Below are positions 19,559 through 29,300 of a DNA stretch of 64,000 nt, one piece after another (positions within the stretch are counted from its first letter, which is position 1; every line of letters starts with the position of its first letter). The stretch lies in NCBI RefSeq assembly GCF_020850895.1, contig NZ_JADZDS010000051.1:1-64000 (forward strand), read 5' to 3'. The position numbers were made by a program, and so were the translations under genes. The notes beneath the pieces are model-generated. The model saw nothing but the letters and a program-made list of their open reading frames with translations. It did not search any database and was not told where the DNA came from. Source of the stretch: Thermomonas sp. (lineage in GTDB: Bacteria > Pseudomonadota > Gammaproteobacteria > Xanthomonadales > Xanthomonadaceae).

Positions 19559-21093
19559 GGGCCGGCTTCCAGCGCAACCGAGGTCACCAGCCAGCGGTCA
19601 TCGCGCCAAGCGAGCGCGGCGACCACGCTGCCCTGGCTGGAGCCGGCAACCCGGTAGGGGGAGCGCAGCGAACCATGGGTCTGTCCGATGCGCCACTGCG
19701 GTGCGCCCAGCCGGGTGGCGCCCAGCTGGCGCAGGTCACGGCGCAAGCCGTCGGCGCGGTCCAAGGCCGAGGCGCTGGCCCAGATCGGTGGCGGCGTGCG
19801 GCTGTCCGACACGAGGTAGTGCATAAGCTGCTGCCCGACCTGGCGTGCCTGCTGGATGCGCGCGTAGGCTTCGTCCCCTTCCGCGCCTGGGCCCAGCTCT
19901 GTCCGCGCTTGGCTGCGTCGCCCGAACACCTGCCGCAGGCGACCGAACAGGCTGTCCTGCTGCACCGCCTCAGTGGGGTCTGCCGCAGCGGTGGCCGCAT
20001 CGGGCGGCGGACGGCGGATAGTCGGCGCGGGGTTGGCCGCGACGACGGGCGTCGGTGGCAACGCCGCCGGGCTGGCAGCGACTGCGGGAGCGGCCGGCAA
20101 CGGAGTCGAAAACGAAGCTTGGACAGGATGTCTCGCTGCATGCGCCGCGCCGGCTTGCCACGCCAGCTCAACCCGCTCAACCGGCACCGGGGGCACCGCC
20201 GGCGGCGGGGTGACTGGAAGCGCCGTCGTCAGCGGCGCGACATCCTCCGCCGCCAGCGGGACCGGCGGCAGGTCCAATTCGGGCGGCAGCACAGGCAGGG
20301 GTGCGGGGGCGGCAGCGTCCACGTCCCGGCGTAGAGGCGCCGTCTCGGCGGATTCAGCGCCTTCGTGCCGCAGCGACATATCCGCAGGCCTATCCGCGGC
20401 GGGCACTGCGGCATCGACGATGTCAAAACCCCAGGGCTCGGGTTCGCGAAGGCTCTGGCGCAAGGCCAGCCAGCCCAACAGCAGGCAGATGCCGAGCAAG
20501 CCGGCCACCAGCGCCCGATGGCGCTTGCGGGTGAAGGCGGCGGGTGTCCCGGGCTGCGGATGCCAGACCGCCGCCGGCAGCGGGCGGGCGTCGGGCCGGG
20601 TTGCGGCGGGTGCAGGCGCGAACGCACGGCCCGTCGCGGCTGCTCGTTCGGCGTCGTAGGCTCGGCGTCGATCCTCGCTGCGCAGCTGGTTCCAGGCCGC
20701 ATTCACCCGCGCGGCAAAGATGGAGTCGTCGCCGGCATATTGGCGATCGGGGTGCAACCAGACCTGCAGCAGACGGTGGTTCGCCTTGATCTGTTCCGCC
20801 GGCGCGTCAGCCGCGACGCCCAGCGTGCGGTAGGCATCGGCGTCCGCGTGGAACAGGATTTCGCGCGCGTAGAAGCGCGCGGCTTCGCGCAGGGTTGCGG
20901 CGGATTCCCCGGTCTGGAGCAAGCCGCGTTGCGGTAACGCCACATCAGTCGCGTCCGGCGCCACGCTGGCGGCGACAGCCAGCAGCTCGCCGACGCCGGG
21001 TGGCAACGGTCGCTGCCGCAGGCGGTAGCGCTCCGCGGGCGCACTCAGCAGCGCCAGTGCCCATTCCAACGCGGTGCCGTTCGCACCGTCCAT
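19555..21093 (-). CDS. J-domain (DnaJ-like) membrane-anchored protein
   Basis: DAYRTLGVAADAPAEQIKANHRLLQVWLHPDRQYAGDDSIFAARVNAAWNQLRSEDRRRAYD contains the HPD signature of J-domains; later single TM LVAGLLGICLLLGWLAL and a Pro/Ala-rich linker. Confidence 0.8.
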   Translation of the reverse strand: MDGANGTALEWALALLSAPAERYRLRQRPLPPGVGELLAVAASVAPDATDVALPQRGLLQTGESAATLREAARFYAREILFHADADAYRTLGVAADAPAEQIKANHRLLQVWLHPDRQYAGDDSIFAARVNAAWNQLRSEDRRRAYDAERAAATGRAFAPAPAATRPDARPLPAAVWHPQPGTPAAFTRKRHRALVAGLLGICLLLGWLALRQSLREPEPWGFDIVDAAVPAADRPADMSLRHEGAESAETAPLRRDVDAAAPAPLPVLPPELDLPPVPLAAEDVAPLTTALPVTPPPAVPPVPVERVELAWQAGAAHAARHPVQASFSTPLPAAPAVAASPAALPPTPVVAANPAPTIRRPPPDAATAAADPTEAVQQDSLFGRLRQVFGRRSQARTELGPGAEGDEAYARIQQARQVGQQLMHYLVSDSRTPPPIWASASALDRADGLRRDLRQLGATRLGAPQWRIGQTHGSLRSPYRVAGSSQGSVVAALAWRDDRWLVTSVALEAGP

Positions 21094-21097
21094 CCAC

Positions 21098-23395
21098 TCA
21101 ACCCCTGGTCAGTTTCGGCGTTCCTTCGCGGCCACCACTTCCATAGTCATAGTTGTAGCCATATCCGTAGCCGTACGCCGACTTCTGGGCATCGTAGCGG
21201 GACAGCAAGGCCCCGACCACGCGGGCGCGCGCCGCCAGCAGACGCTTGAGCGCAATCTGCGCGGTGCGAATCTTGGTCTTCCCGGCATCGATGATCAGCA
21301 CGGTGCCGTCGGCAGAATTGGCGAGGATCGGCGCATCCGCCAACCCCAGCACCGGCGGCCCGTCGATGATCACCTGGTCGAAGCGCTCGATGGCCACGGT
21401 CAGCATCGACACCAGCTTGGAGCCGGACAACAGTTCCGCGGGGTTCGGCGGCAGCGGCCCGGCGAGGATGACCTGCAGCCCGTCCTCGCCGCTGGGCTGG
21501 ATGACACTGGTGAGTGCATCGGAACCGGACAGCAGGCCGCTCAGCCCGGTCGCCGCTGCCTTCAGGCCCAAGGTGCGGTGCAAGGATGGATTGCGCAGGT
21601 CGCCTTCGACCAGCAGCACGCTCTTGCCCAGTCGCGCGAAGTTGCGCGCCAGCGCCAGCGCCGCCGTTGATTTGCCCTCACCGGGCCCGGGACTGGTCAC
21701 CAGCAGCGTGCGTGGAACACCGTGGTCGGTGGAAAACTGCAGCGCCGCGCGCACCGATCGGTAAGCCTCCGAGAAGCCCGAATGCGCATCCGCCGCGGCT
21801 TCGGCCACCCGCCGCCCTTCCTTGACCTTGGGCACCACGCCCAGTACCGCCAGCTTGAGTTTCTGTTCGATGTCGTGCGGCGATTTCAGTGTGTCGTCGA
21901 GATATTCAAGCAAGAAGGCAGCCAGCACGCCCAGCAGCAAGCCAAACAGCACGCCACGGATCAGGTCTTGGCGCACATTGGGCTTGAAACGTCCGGCGCC
22001 GTCGGCAGGATCGATGATGCGGATGTTATTGGCTTCGGCCGCGCTGGTTGCGCCCAATTCCTTGTACCGTTGCAGCAGACCGTCGTAGAGCTGGCGATTG
22101 GTGTCGACATCGCGCTTGAGGATGTTGTATTCGATGCTGCTGCTGCTTGCCACGAAGGCCTGCGTGCGCAGCCGTTCCACCTGCTCAGTCAGTGCCGCCT
22201 CTTCTGCGGCAGCCGCGTCGTACTCGGCTTTGACCGAACCGCCGATCCGTCCACGTTCTGCGGCGATCTGCTTGTCGATTTCATCGATCTGCTGGCGCAG
22301 TTGGACCATTTCCGGGTAGTCCGGCTTGAACGTGGCCAGTTTCTGTTGGTATTGCGCCATCAGCACCGCCCGCTGCTGTTGCAATGGGCCGATGGCCGAG
22401 GCGGTCAGCTGTTCGGTCGAGGTTGCATTGTTGCGGTAGCGTGCTTGTGCGCGAATTCGTGCCTGCTGCGCCTGTGCCAGCGCCGCGCTGAGCTGGGTCA
22501 GGCTTTCCAATGCCAGCGTGCGCCCCTCGTCATCGGTGATCGTCAACCCCTGCGCGCGGGCGTATTCGACCAGCTTGCGCTCAGACGCCTCCAGCTTGGC
22601 CTTGGTTTCCGCAAGTTGGCGTTCCAGATAATCCCTGGCAAAATTCGAACGGCCGCTGTTCTGGTCCTGATTCGACGCGATGAACTCCTCGGCAATCGCA
22701 TTGGCCACGCGCACGGCGAAATCGGGGGAAGGACTGTCGTAACGGATCCAGACCAGGCGAGTGTTTTCCACACGGGTCGCGGACAGGCCACCGTTGACTT
22801 CGGCGGCTACCGCATCGCGAATGGCGTTGGACTGGGCAGTCGGGACAGCACCGGGCTTGGCCGTCCCCGTCAAGGCAGGTCGTGGCCGAATCAGGCCAAG
22901 CAGCCGACTCGACAAGCTCGGTGCTTCCAGGCGATCCAGCGCGGTCTGGTCTAGATTCAGCCGCGTCGCGACACGCTCGGCCAGGCTGCGGCTTTTGAGC
23001 AATTCAAGCTGGGTTTGCAGGTACTCGTCGTCCCAAGAATAATCCGGCGCGACCTGCCCACCGCCGGCAGCGGCAATGGTCAACTCCGCGGTCTTATTGT
23101 CGATCTGTACCAGCGTTTGGGCGGCGTACATCGGCGTGGTCATCAACGTGTTGACCAACGCCAGCGCGGTGACGGCGGCGGCAATGCTGATGACCAGCCA
23201 GCGCCATTTCAGCAGGATGTGCCAATACTTGCGCAGGTCGAATTCGTTGGCTTCATCCTCGGATGGTTCCTCGAACAGACTCAGCACACCGCGCCCGTGT
23301 GCGAAGGCCAACGCCCGCTGATCAACGGGATCCTGGCGCGCTGGAAGCCGGTCGCCACCTTGCGCCGGATCGACCGGAAGCTTGTCGTCTGTCAT
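21098..23395 (-). CDS. wzc: Polysaccharide co-polymerase fused to BY-type tyrosine autokinase (Wzc-like)
   Basis: FDLRKYWHILLKWRWLVISIAAAVTALALVNTLMTTPMYAAQTLVQID (Wzz); LLVTSPGPGEGKSTAALALARNFARLGKSVLLVEGDLRNP (Walker A/A'); VIIDGPPVLGLADAPILA; Tyr-rich tail YGYGYGYNYDYG. Confidence 0.93.
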   Translation of the reverse strand: MTDDKLPVDPAQGGDRLPARQDPVDQRALAFAHGRGVLSLFEEPSEDEANEFDLRKYWHILLKWRWLVISIAAAVTALALVNTLMTTPMYAAQTLVQIDNKTAELTIAAAGGGQVAPDYSWDDEYLQTQLELLKSRSLAERVATRLNLDQTALDRLEAPSLSSRLLGLIRPRPALTGTAKPGAVPTAQSNAIRDAVAAEVNGGLSATRVENTRLVWIRYDSPSPDFAVRVANAIAEEFIASNQDQNSGRSNFARDYLERQLAETKAKLEASERKLVEYARAQGLTITDDEGRTLALESLTQLSAALAQAQQARIRAQARYRNNATSTEQLTASAIGPLQQQRAVLMAQYQQKLATFKPDYPEMVQLRQQIDEIDKQIAAERGRIGGSVKAEYDAAAAEEAALTEQVERLRTQAFVASSSSIEYNILKRDVDTNRQLYDGLLQRYKELGATSAAEANNIRIIDPADGAGRFKPNVRQDLIRGVLFGLLLGVLAAFLLEYLDDTLKSPHDIEQKLKLAVLGVVPKVKEGRRVAEAAADAHSGFSEAYRSVRAALQFSTDHGVPRTLLVTSPGPGEGKSTAALALARNFARLGKSVLLVEGDLRNPSLHRTLGLKAAATGLSGLLSGSDALTSVIQPSGEDGLQVILAGPLPPNPAELLSGSKLVSMLTVAIERFDQVIIDGPPVLGLADAPILANSADGTVLIIDAGKTKIRTAQIALKRLLAARARVVGALLSRYDAQKSAYGYGYGYNYDYGSGGREGTPKLTRG

Positions 23396-23419
23396 TTGAA
23401 ACGCGTCCTCGTTGCGACG

Positions 23420-24139
23420 TCAGAACCAGCGGAACAGGCCGATGATCGGCATCGCATCGAGGAACCTGCGCAGCGTCGTTTTGCTGCCCGACTCTTCGAC
23501 CACGACGATGTCATCCCCGTAGAGCTGTGGATCTTCGATGCTGCCATTGCGCAGCATCCGCAGATCGTAGGCTGCAGCCATCCGCCTGCCATTGACCTGG
23601 CGCATGATCACGATCCCGCGCGGATCGGCGATTTTCTCATCGATGCCGCCGGCCAGCGCGATCGCCTGCAGCAGGGTGATCTTGCCGCTGATCGGAATGA
23701 CCCCAGGCTTTTTCAATGCACCTTCCATGGTGATGCGCTGGCTGGCGAATTCCTTGACGAACACGCTGACCTGCGGATTTTGAAGATAATTTTCCGAGTA
23801 CCTGGTTTTCAGCAGGGCCTCGAGTTCGGCGGTGGTCAGTCCGCCGGCATTCACGGTGCCGATCAAGGGCAGCGAGATCTGCCCCTTGGCATTGACGCGC
23901 ACCTCCTTGCTCAGTGCATCCACGCCGAACACGCTGATCGAAATCAGGTCGTTTCCGCCAATGCGATAATCGCTCGCCTCCCGGAAAGCCTCTTCCATGT
24001 TGTTGGCATCCGGCGGCGGCAGCGCTGCCGCACCGGCGCCTGCGCGCGGCACGTTCCTCACCCCACTTCCACTGGCACAGGCAACCAGCAGCAGGGACAA
24101 GATCAACAGCAGGCAGATCGATGGCAGACGCCGCAGCAT
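23420..24139 (-). CDS. wza: Polysaccharide export outer-membrane lipoprotein (Wza-like)
   Basis: Lipobox LLLVACASG; YRIGGNDLISISVFGVDALSKEVRVNAKGQISLPLIGTVNAGGLTTAELEALLKTRYSENYLQNPQVSVFVKEF...GKITLLQAIALAGG. Confidence 0.93.
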   Translation of the reverse strand: MLRRLPSICLLLILSLLLVACASGSGVRNVPRAGAGAAALPPPDANNMEEAFREASDYRIGGNDLISISVFGVDALSKEVRVNAKGQISLPLIGTVNAGGLTTAELEALLKTRYSENYLQNPQVSVFVKEFASQRITMEGALKKPGVIPISGKITLLQAIALAGGIDEKIADPRGIVIMRQVNGRRMAAAYDLRMLRNGSIEDPQLYGDDIVVVEESGSKTTLRRFLDAMPIIGLFRWF

Positions 24140-24224
24140 GGACGTTCCTTGTTCCCGGACTGGTGATTATGCCGACCAATCGCGCCAACGCAACCACTGC
24201 CGCTCTGCTTCTTGCTGTCAGGGC

Positions 24225-24322
24225 AATGCTGAACACGTCTCTCCTGAACTTGCTCAGCACACGCTGCGTCCGATGCATGCCCGGACGCAGCTCAACGCCG
24301 ACCACATCAGCGTTGCCTCAGG
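24225..24322 (-). repeat. Dispersed intergenic element, copy A
   Basis: GAGCTGCGTCCGGGCATGCATCGGACGCAGCGTGTGCTGAGCAAGTTCAGGAGAGACGTGTTCAGCATTGCC on minus strand; closely matches 35957-36035 on plus. Confidence 0.75.
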
Positions 24323-24401
24323 TAACCGCGACAACCGCCGCCAGACAAACCCATCGCCCCGTTGCCCTTCGCCCTCGATCCTGTAGAATGCCCGGCTCTC
24401 C

Positions 24402-24476
24402 GGGCGGTTAGCTCAGCGGTAGAGCATTGCCTTCACACGGCAAGGGTCGCAGGTTCGAACCCTGCACCGCCCACCA
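24402..24476 (+). tRNA. tRNA-Val (anticodon CAC), CCA encoded
   Basis: gggcggttagctcagcggtagagcattgccttcacacggcaagggtcgcaggttcgaaccctgcaccgcccacca; acceptor GGGCGGT/ACCGCCC, anticodon loop TTCACAC, T-loop GGTTCGAACC. Confidence 0.96.
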
Positions 24477-24490
24477 AGTCGAGACCCTCA

Positions 24491-24516
24491 AAACCCCTGA
24501 TTTATCAGGGGTTTTT
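24491..24516 (+). terminator. Rho-independent terminator downstream of tRNA-Val
   Basis: aaacccctgatttatcaggggttttt: 10-bp stem, short loop, T-run. Confidence 0.88.
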
Positions 24517-24608
24517 GTTGTCAATCGAAACAATGCACCGCAGGCGCGATGGAGGAACGCATCGTCCGCGCAGGCAAGTGTCCCGGTTCACCCTGGGTTC
24601 GTGCTGGC

Positions 24609-26024
24609 TCAGGACACCACCCGGTAGCACGGCCGGTATTCGCCGGAAATCTTCATCCGGCGCTGCTCGACGAAGGCGCGCAGCAGGGCGTCGAGGGCGT
24701 GCATGATGTCGGGATCGCCGTTGATCTCGAACGGGCCGCGGACCTCGATCTGCCGCATCGCCGGTTCCTTGACGTTGCCGGCAACGATGCCGGAGAAGGC
24801 GCGGCGCAGGTCGGCCGCCAATTCATGCGGTTTGCGTCCGTGGTGCAGGTCGAGGGCGGCCATGCGCTCGTGGGTCGGGTTGAACGGCTGCTGGAACTCG
24901 AGCGGCACGTGCAACGCCCAGTTGAAGAAGAATGAATCCTCCTGCGCAATGCGCTGTTCGCGCACGTGCTGGACGCCGGCGAACATGCGACTGGCGACCT
25001 TCACCGGGTTGGAGACAATGATTTCATAGCGGCTGGCGGCGACATCGCCCAAGGTCAGGCGGATGAAGCGGTCGATCTGTTCGAAATAGGGTGCCGCCGC
25101 GGTCGGTCCAGTGAGGACCAGCGGAAAGCGCAGGTGGGCGTTTTCCTCGCGCAGCAGGATGCCCAGCAAGTAGAGGATTTCCTCGGCGGTGCCGACGCCG
25201 CCCGGAAAGACGATGATGCCGTGGCCCATGCGCACGAAGCCCTCGAGGCGTTTCTCGATGTCCGGCATGATCACCAGGTGGTTGACGATCGGGTTCGGCG
25301 ATTCGGCCGCGATGATCCCCGGCTCGGTCAGGCCGATGTAGCGGGTGCGACGGCGACGCTGCTTGGCATGGGCAATGGTCGCGCCCTTCATCGGCCCCTT
25401 CATCGCGCCCGGCCCGCAGCCGGTGCAGATGTCCAGCCCGCGCAGGCCCAGCTCGTAGCCGACCTGCTTGGTGTACTTGTACTCGTCCTGCCCGATCGAA
25501 TGGCCGCCCCAGCACACCACCAGGTTCGGATCGGTCGGATACAGGACGCGGGCGTTGCGCAACAGCCGGAACACGGCGTCGGTGATTCCGGGGGACGTGT
25601 CCAGGTCGGGGTCGCCATTGAGGTCGATCGCGGTGAACGCAAGGTCGCGCACGACCGCGAACAGCAGTTCGGCCACGCCGCGGATGATCCTGCCTTCGAC
25701 GAAGGCCATCGCCGGCGCGTTGTGCAGTTCGATCCGCAAGCCGCGGTCCTGCTGCTTCACTTGGATATCGAACTCCGGGTAAAGCTCCTGCGCCGCACGC
25801 GGGTCATCGGAGGCGCTGCCCGAAGTCAGCACGGCCAGCGCACAACGGCGCAGCAGCTCATGCAGGCCGCCACTGGAGGCATCGCGCAGGCGTGCGACTT
25901 CCTCGCGCGAGAGCACGTCGAGCGCGCCCTTGGGGTAGATGTGGGTGGAAACGCTGGGAAGCAGGCTGCCGGTGCCTTCGCCAGAGAGCATGTATCCGTC
26001 TTGCAGGTCGTCTGTCGTATTCAT
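24609..26024 (-). CDS. ppnN: Pyrimidine/purine nucleotide 5'-monophosphate nucleosidase (PpnN/YgdH, LOG-like)
   Basis: VVCWGGHSIGQDEYKYTKQVGYELGLRGLDICTGCGPGAMKGPMKGATIAHAKQRR...RYIGLTEPGIIAAESPNPIVN...HGIIVFPGGVGTAEEILYLLGILL. Confidence 0.93.
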   Translation of the reverse strand: MNTTDDLQDGYMLSGEGTGSLLPSVSTHIYPKGALDVLSREEVARLRDASSGGLHELLRRCALAVLTSGSASDDPRAAQELYPEFDIQVKQQDRGLRIELHNAPAMAFVEGRIIRGVAELLFAVVRDLAFTAIDLNGDPDLDTSPGITDAVFRLLRNARVLYPTDPNLVVCWGGHSIGQDEYKYTKQVGYELGLRGLDICTGCGPGAMKGPMKGATIAHAKQRRRRTRYIGLTEPGIIAAESPNPIVNHLVIMPDIEKRLEGFVRMGHGIIVFPGGVGTAEEILYLLGILLREENAHLRFPLVLTGPTAAAPYFEQIDRFIRLTLGDVAASRYEIIVSNPVKVASRMFAGVQHVREQRIAQEDSFFFNWALHVPLEFQQPFNPTHERMAALDLHHGRKPHELAADLRRAFSGIVAGNVKEPAMRQIEVRGPFEINGDPDIMHALDALLRAFVEQRRMKISGEYRPCYRVVS

Positions 26025-26049
26025 GCGTCCACTTTACCTTAGGGATTCG

Positions 26050-26130
26050 CCGAACATGTTCATCCCGGAATTGTCAGCACACGCTCACCCAGGGTCGGCA
26101 GACAAGGCCGACCAAGCGTTGCCTCGGGCG
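26050..26130 (-). repeat. Dispersed intergenic element, copy C (diverged)
   Basis: CCGAGGCAACGCTTGGTCGGCC...CTGCCGACCCTGGGTGAGCGTGTGCTGACAATTCCGGGATGAACATGTTCGGC; shares GAGGCAACGCT, GCGTGTGCTGA and TGTTC.GC blocks with copy A. Confidence 0.5.
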
Positions 26131-26279
26131 TTGAGCCCCCGAACAATCCAGCCGTTCCAAGCAGCCAAGGATGGCTGGCTTGCACCTGCTCGATGGAGAT
26201 GTTCACCTCCCCGGGTGATGCGGACCAACCGCTTGCGTACTTGATCGGTCTTGCCATAGAGCGGCCGGATCGCGCAACG

Positions 26280-26310
26280 AAAAACGCCCGGGACACCCGG
26301 GCGTTTTTCG
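26280..26310 (-). terminator. Strong (bidirectional-looking) rho-independent terminator for the TonB receptor gene
   Basis: aaaaacgcccgggacacccgggcgtttttcg. Confidence 0.9.
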
Positions 26311-26330
26311 CGAACCACGATGCCTGTCGA

Positions 26331-29300
26331 TCAGAACGTGTAACGCAGGGTCAGGCGCATCGCCCAGCGCTGCGACGGGTTATTCGATTCGTTGACGTCG
26401 AGGTCATCCGGCATGTACACGCCACCCTTGTTGTACAGGCTGTTGGAGATGTCGAAGATGTACTTGCCGATGTCGGCGGCCGTGCAGGTTGCGTTGACCA
26501 CGGTGCAGACGCCCGCATAGTTCGCAAACTGGCGCACCAGCGGGAAGTCGGCGCGATACTCGACGCCCCAGTTGTGGTTGAGCATGTTCAGGAAATTGAA
26601 GATGTCGAGGCGGATTTCGCCCTTGTGCCCGGCCATGAAACCCGGGATTTCCTGCGAGAAGCTCAGGTCCAGCTGGTTGACCCACGGTGCGCGCGCCGCG
26701 TTGCGGCGGAAGACCTCACCGCGGGCACCATCCAGTTCGGTGTTGCTGTTGACGTAACTCCAGAAGGAGTTGGCCATCGCCGCCGAGGTCGCGTTGGCCC
26801 AGACGACATTGTCCGGCCCGGCCGGCACGTAGGCCAGCCCGCGTGAGCCCAGGCCGATGCCCAGCACGTCGTTGCCGAACACCCAACTGTATGGCGCACC
26901 GTCGTGGCCATCATAGATGGCCGAGACCCGGGTGGCGTATTCCCCGAAGAAGTTGTGCTGCCAACTCACCCGACCCAGCACGCGGTTCGGGATCGAGTAA
27001 TTCGAGATCCCGACCTCCTCGTCACCTGGATTGACGAACGCTCGATTCTGGTAGCTGCTGTAGGCGACACTGGACGTGCCGGGATTGACGTCGGTGCCGT
27101 GGCTCCACGTATAGGCAAGCATGGCGCTCCAGGTGCCGTTGAACGGCTTCTTCAGCGACAGCGTGATGTTGTCGGAATAGCCGCGGCCGGTATTGCTCAG
27201 CAGGATGGTGTTGCCGAACGACGGGTTGCGGTTCCAGAACGTGGTGTTGCTGCTGCCCGGCGCCAAGTACGGGAACTTCGCGTAGCTGTAGCGCCCATCG
27301 GGCAGGATCCCGGTCGGCGCACCGAGGTTGATGTCGGTGTAGCGGATGCCGTTGACGACATCCAGATGCTGGTACTCGGCCGTTGCGACCATGTCCCACC
27401 ACGGCAGCTCACGATCCACGCCGAGGGTGTACTTGGCGACCGTCGGCAACCTGAAGTCGGGATCGACGACGTTGACCGTCATCGACGACGTTCCCAGTCC
27501 CGGCGGGGTCAGCACACCACCCGGGATGTTCTGGTTGTAGGGATCCGCGCTGAACAACGGGTCGGTCGGCAAGCGGTAGCGGTTGATGTTCCAGGTCGCC
27601 ACCGCGACGCCGTTGTTGGAATACGGGTTGGCCACCCACACCGCCGGGGTATTGGACAGGAACAGGCCGGCGCCGCCACGGATCTGGGTGGGGCGCTGGG
27701 TGTCGAGGCGGTAGTTGAACGACAACCGCGGCTGCAGCACGCCGTTGCCGTCGATGGTGGTTGCATTGGTGTAGCCGAAACCGCCGGTCGCGGCGTTCGG
27801 GTTGGCCGCGTTGGCACGCAGTCCACACGGCCCGAGGTTGCCCAAGGTGCCCGGTGCGGCGGCGAAACAGGGGTTGTAGGTCGGCGGCGGATTCACGCGC
27901 GGCAAGTCGTAGCGCAGGCCGTACTGCACCGACAGGCGATCATTGACCTGCCAGACGTCCTGGACGAAGAACCCGTACTGCTTCATCCGGAAGCGGGCGG
28001 CGACGTTATCGAGGGTGTAGCCTGGCGCCGGCAGCGCGAGCTGGTACTGGCGCCACCTGCCGGCGAGGAAGTCGGCGATGGAGTTGAAGGTGTACTGGCC
28101 GTTGTAGCGTTGCAGGAACATGTTGTAGTAATCGTCGGACTGATAGTCCATGCCGGCCTTGAGCACGTGATCGCCCAGGTACCAGGTACCGGCGAAATAG
28201 GCGTTCCAGGTCTTCACGCCAATCACGTTGGCCTGGCTGGAATACTCGGTGCCCAAGCGGACCATGGTGCCGCTGTCGGTGCCGTTGAGGCGCACCGAGA
28301 TCTCCGGCTGGTAACCGCCGACCAGCGGACCGCGGGTCTGGTCGAACTGGTTGTAGCCGATCGAGAGCTCGGTGGAGAAATTCTCGGTCCAGTCGTCGTA
28401 GAAGCTCAGGGCATAGCTGGTGGTTTTCTTGTCGAACGCATACCAGTTGCTGGACAGGGTCAGCAGGCTGGCGCTGCTGTTGGTGATGATCGGCTCGACT
28501 TCGGTGGTCCGGCTCCAGCGGAAGCTGGCGCGGTGGTAGTCGTTGATGTTCCAGTCCAGCTTGACCAGCGCGCGCTTGGAGGTCATGTCGGTGCTGGCCG
28601 AATGGTTGTCGCCGGGATCCAGGCCCCAGCCTTGCGCAACGCTGATGATCTGGTCCAACTGCGCTTGGGTCAGGCCATTCACCCGCGAAGCGGCATTGGA
28701 ATCCGAAGGGCCCCACAGCGAGCCCGGCGAGGTCTTGTTGCCTTCTTCATAGGAGAGGAAGAAGAACAGGCGATCACGGACGATCGGGCCACCGACGGTG
28801 ATCCCCCATGTGGTGTCCCTGCCATAGCCCCGCCAATCAGCCAGCGCGCTGCGATTGTTGCCGCCCTTGCCGATCATGCCGTCGGCATTCTGGTACACGT
28901 AATACAGCGAACCGTGGAAATCGTTGGTGCCGGACTTGGTGACGGCATTCACCCAGGCACCCACGCCTCGGCGGACGGTGACATCGTAGTTGGCCGTGGA
29001 GATGTTGTAGCTCTGGATGGCGTCCTGCGAAATCGGCGTGCCCTTGGTCGGCAAGCCGTTGTCGTTCAGGCCGAAGGGATCGCCGGCCTGGATGGTGTCC
29101 ACGGTGATGCTGTTGTAGCGGAAGTTCTGGCCCAGCGCCGAGAAAGCGCCGCGGTCGCGGTCGGTGACGACGACGTTCGGATCGGTGCGCACCACATCCT
29201 GGATGGAACGGTCGGGGGAAGGATTGCGGTCCATCTCGGCACGCGACAGGTTGGTGCCTTGGCCGCGGTTGTCTGAGGCAAAGGTCGCCGAATTGGGCGT

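Noticed and set aside
21021-21030. ggcggtagcg on the plus strand
   Set aside because: Partial ops match, within and antisense to the J-domain CDS; no hairpin context or downstream operon on that strand.
22433-22446. ops-like gcggtagcgtgctt on the plus strand
   Set aside because: Antisense to the EPS operon and inside the wzc CDS; arises from ordinary codon usage. Noted as a control for the chance frequency of the ops core.
26904-29276. 790-aa plus-strand ORF antisense to the TonB-dependent receptor
   Set aside because: The minus strand encodes a clear full-length Oar/TonB receptor; long antisense ORFs are expected in GC-rich DNA, and the translation shows low-complexity V/G/A/D/R composition.
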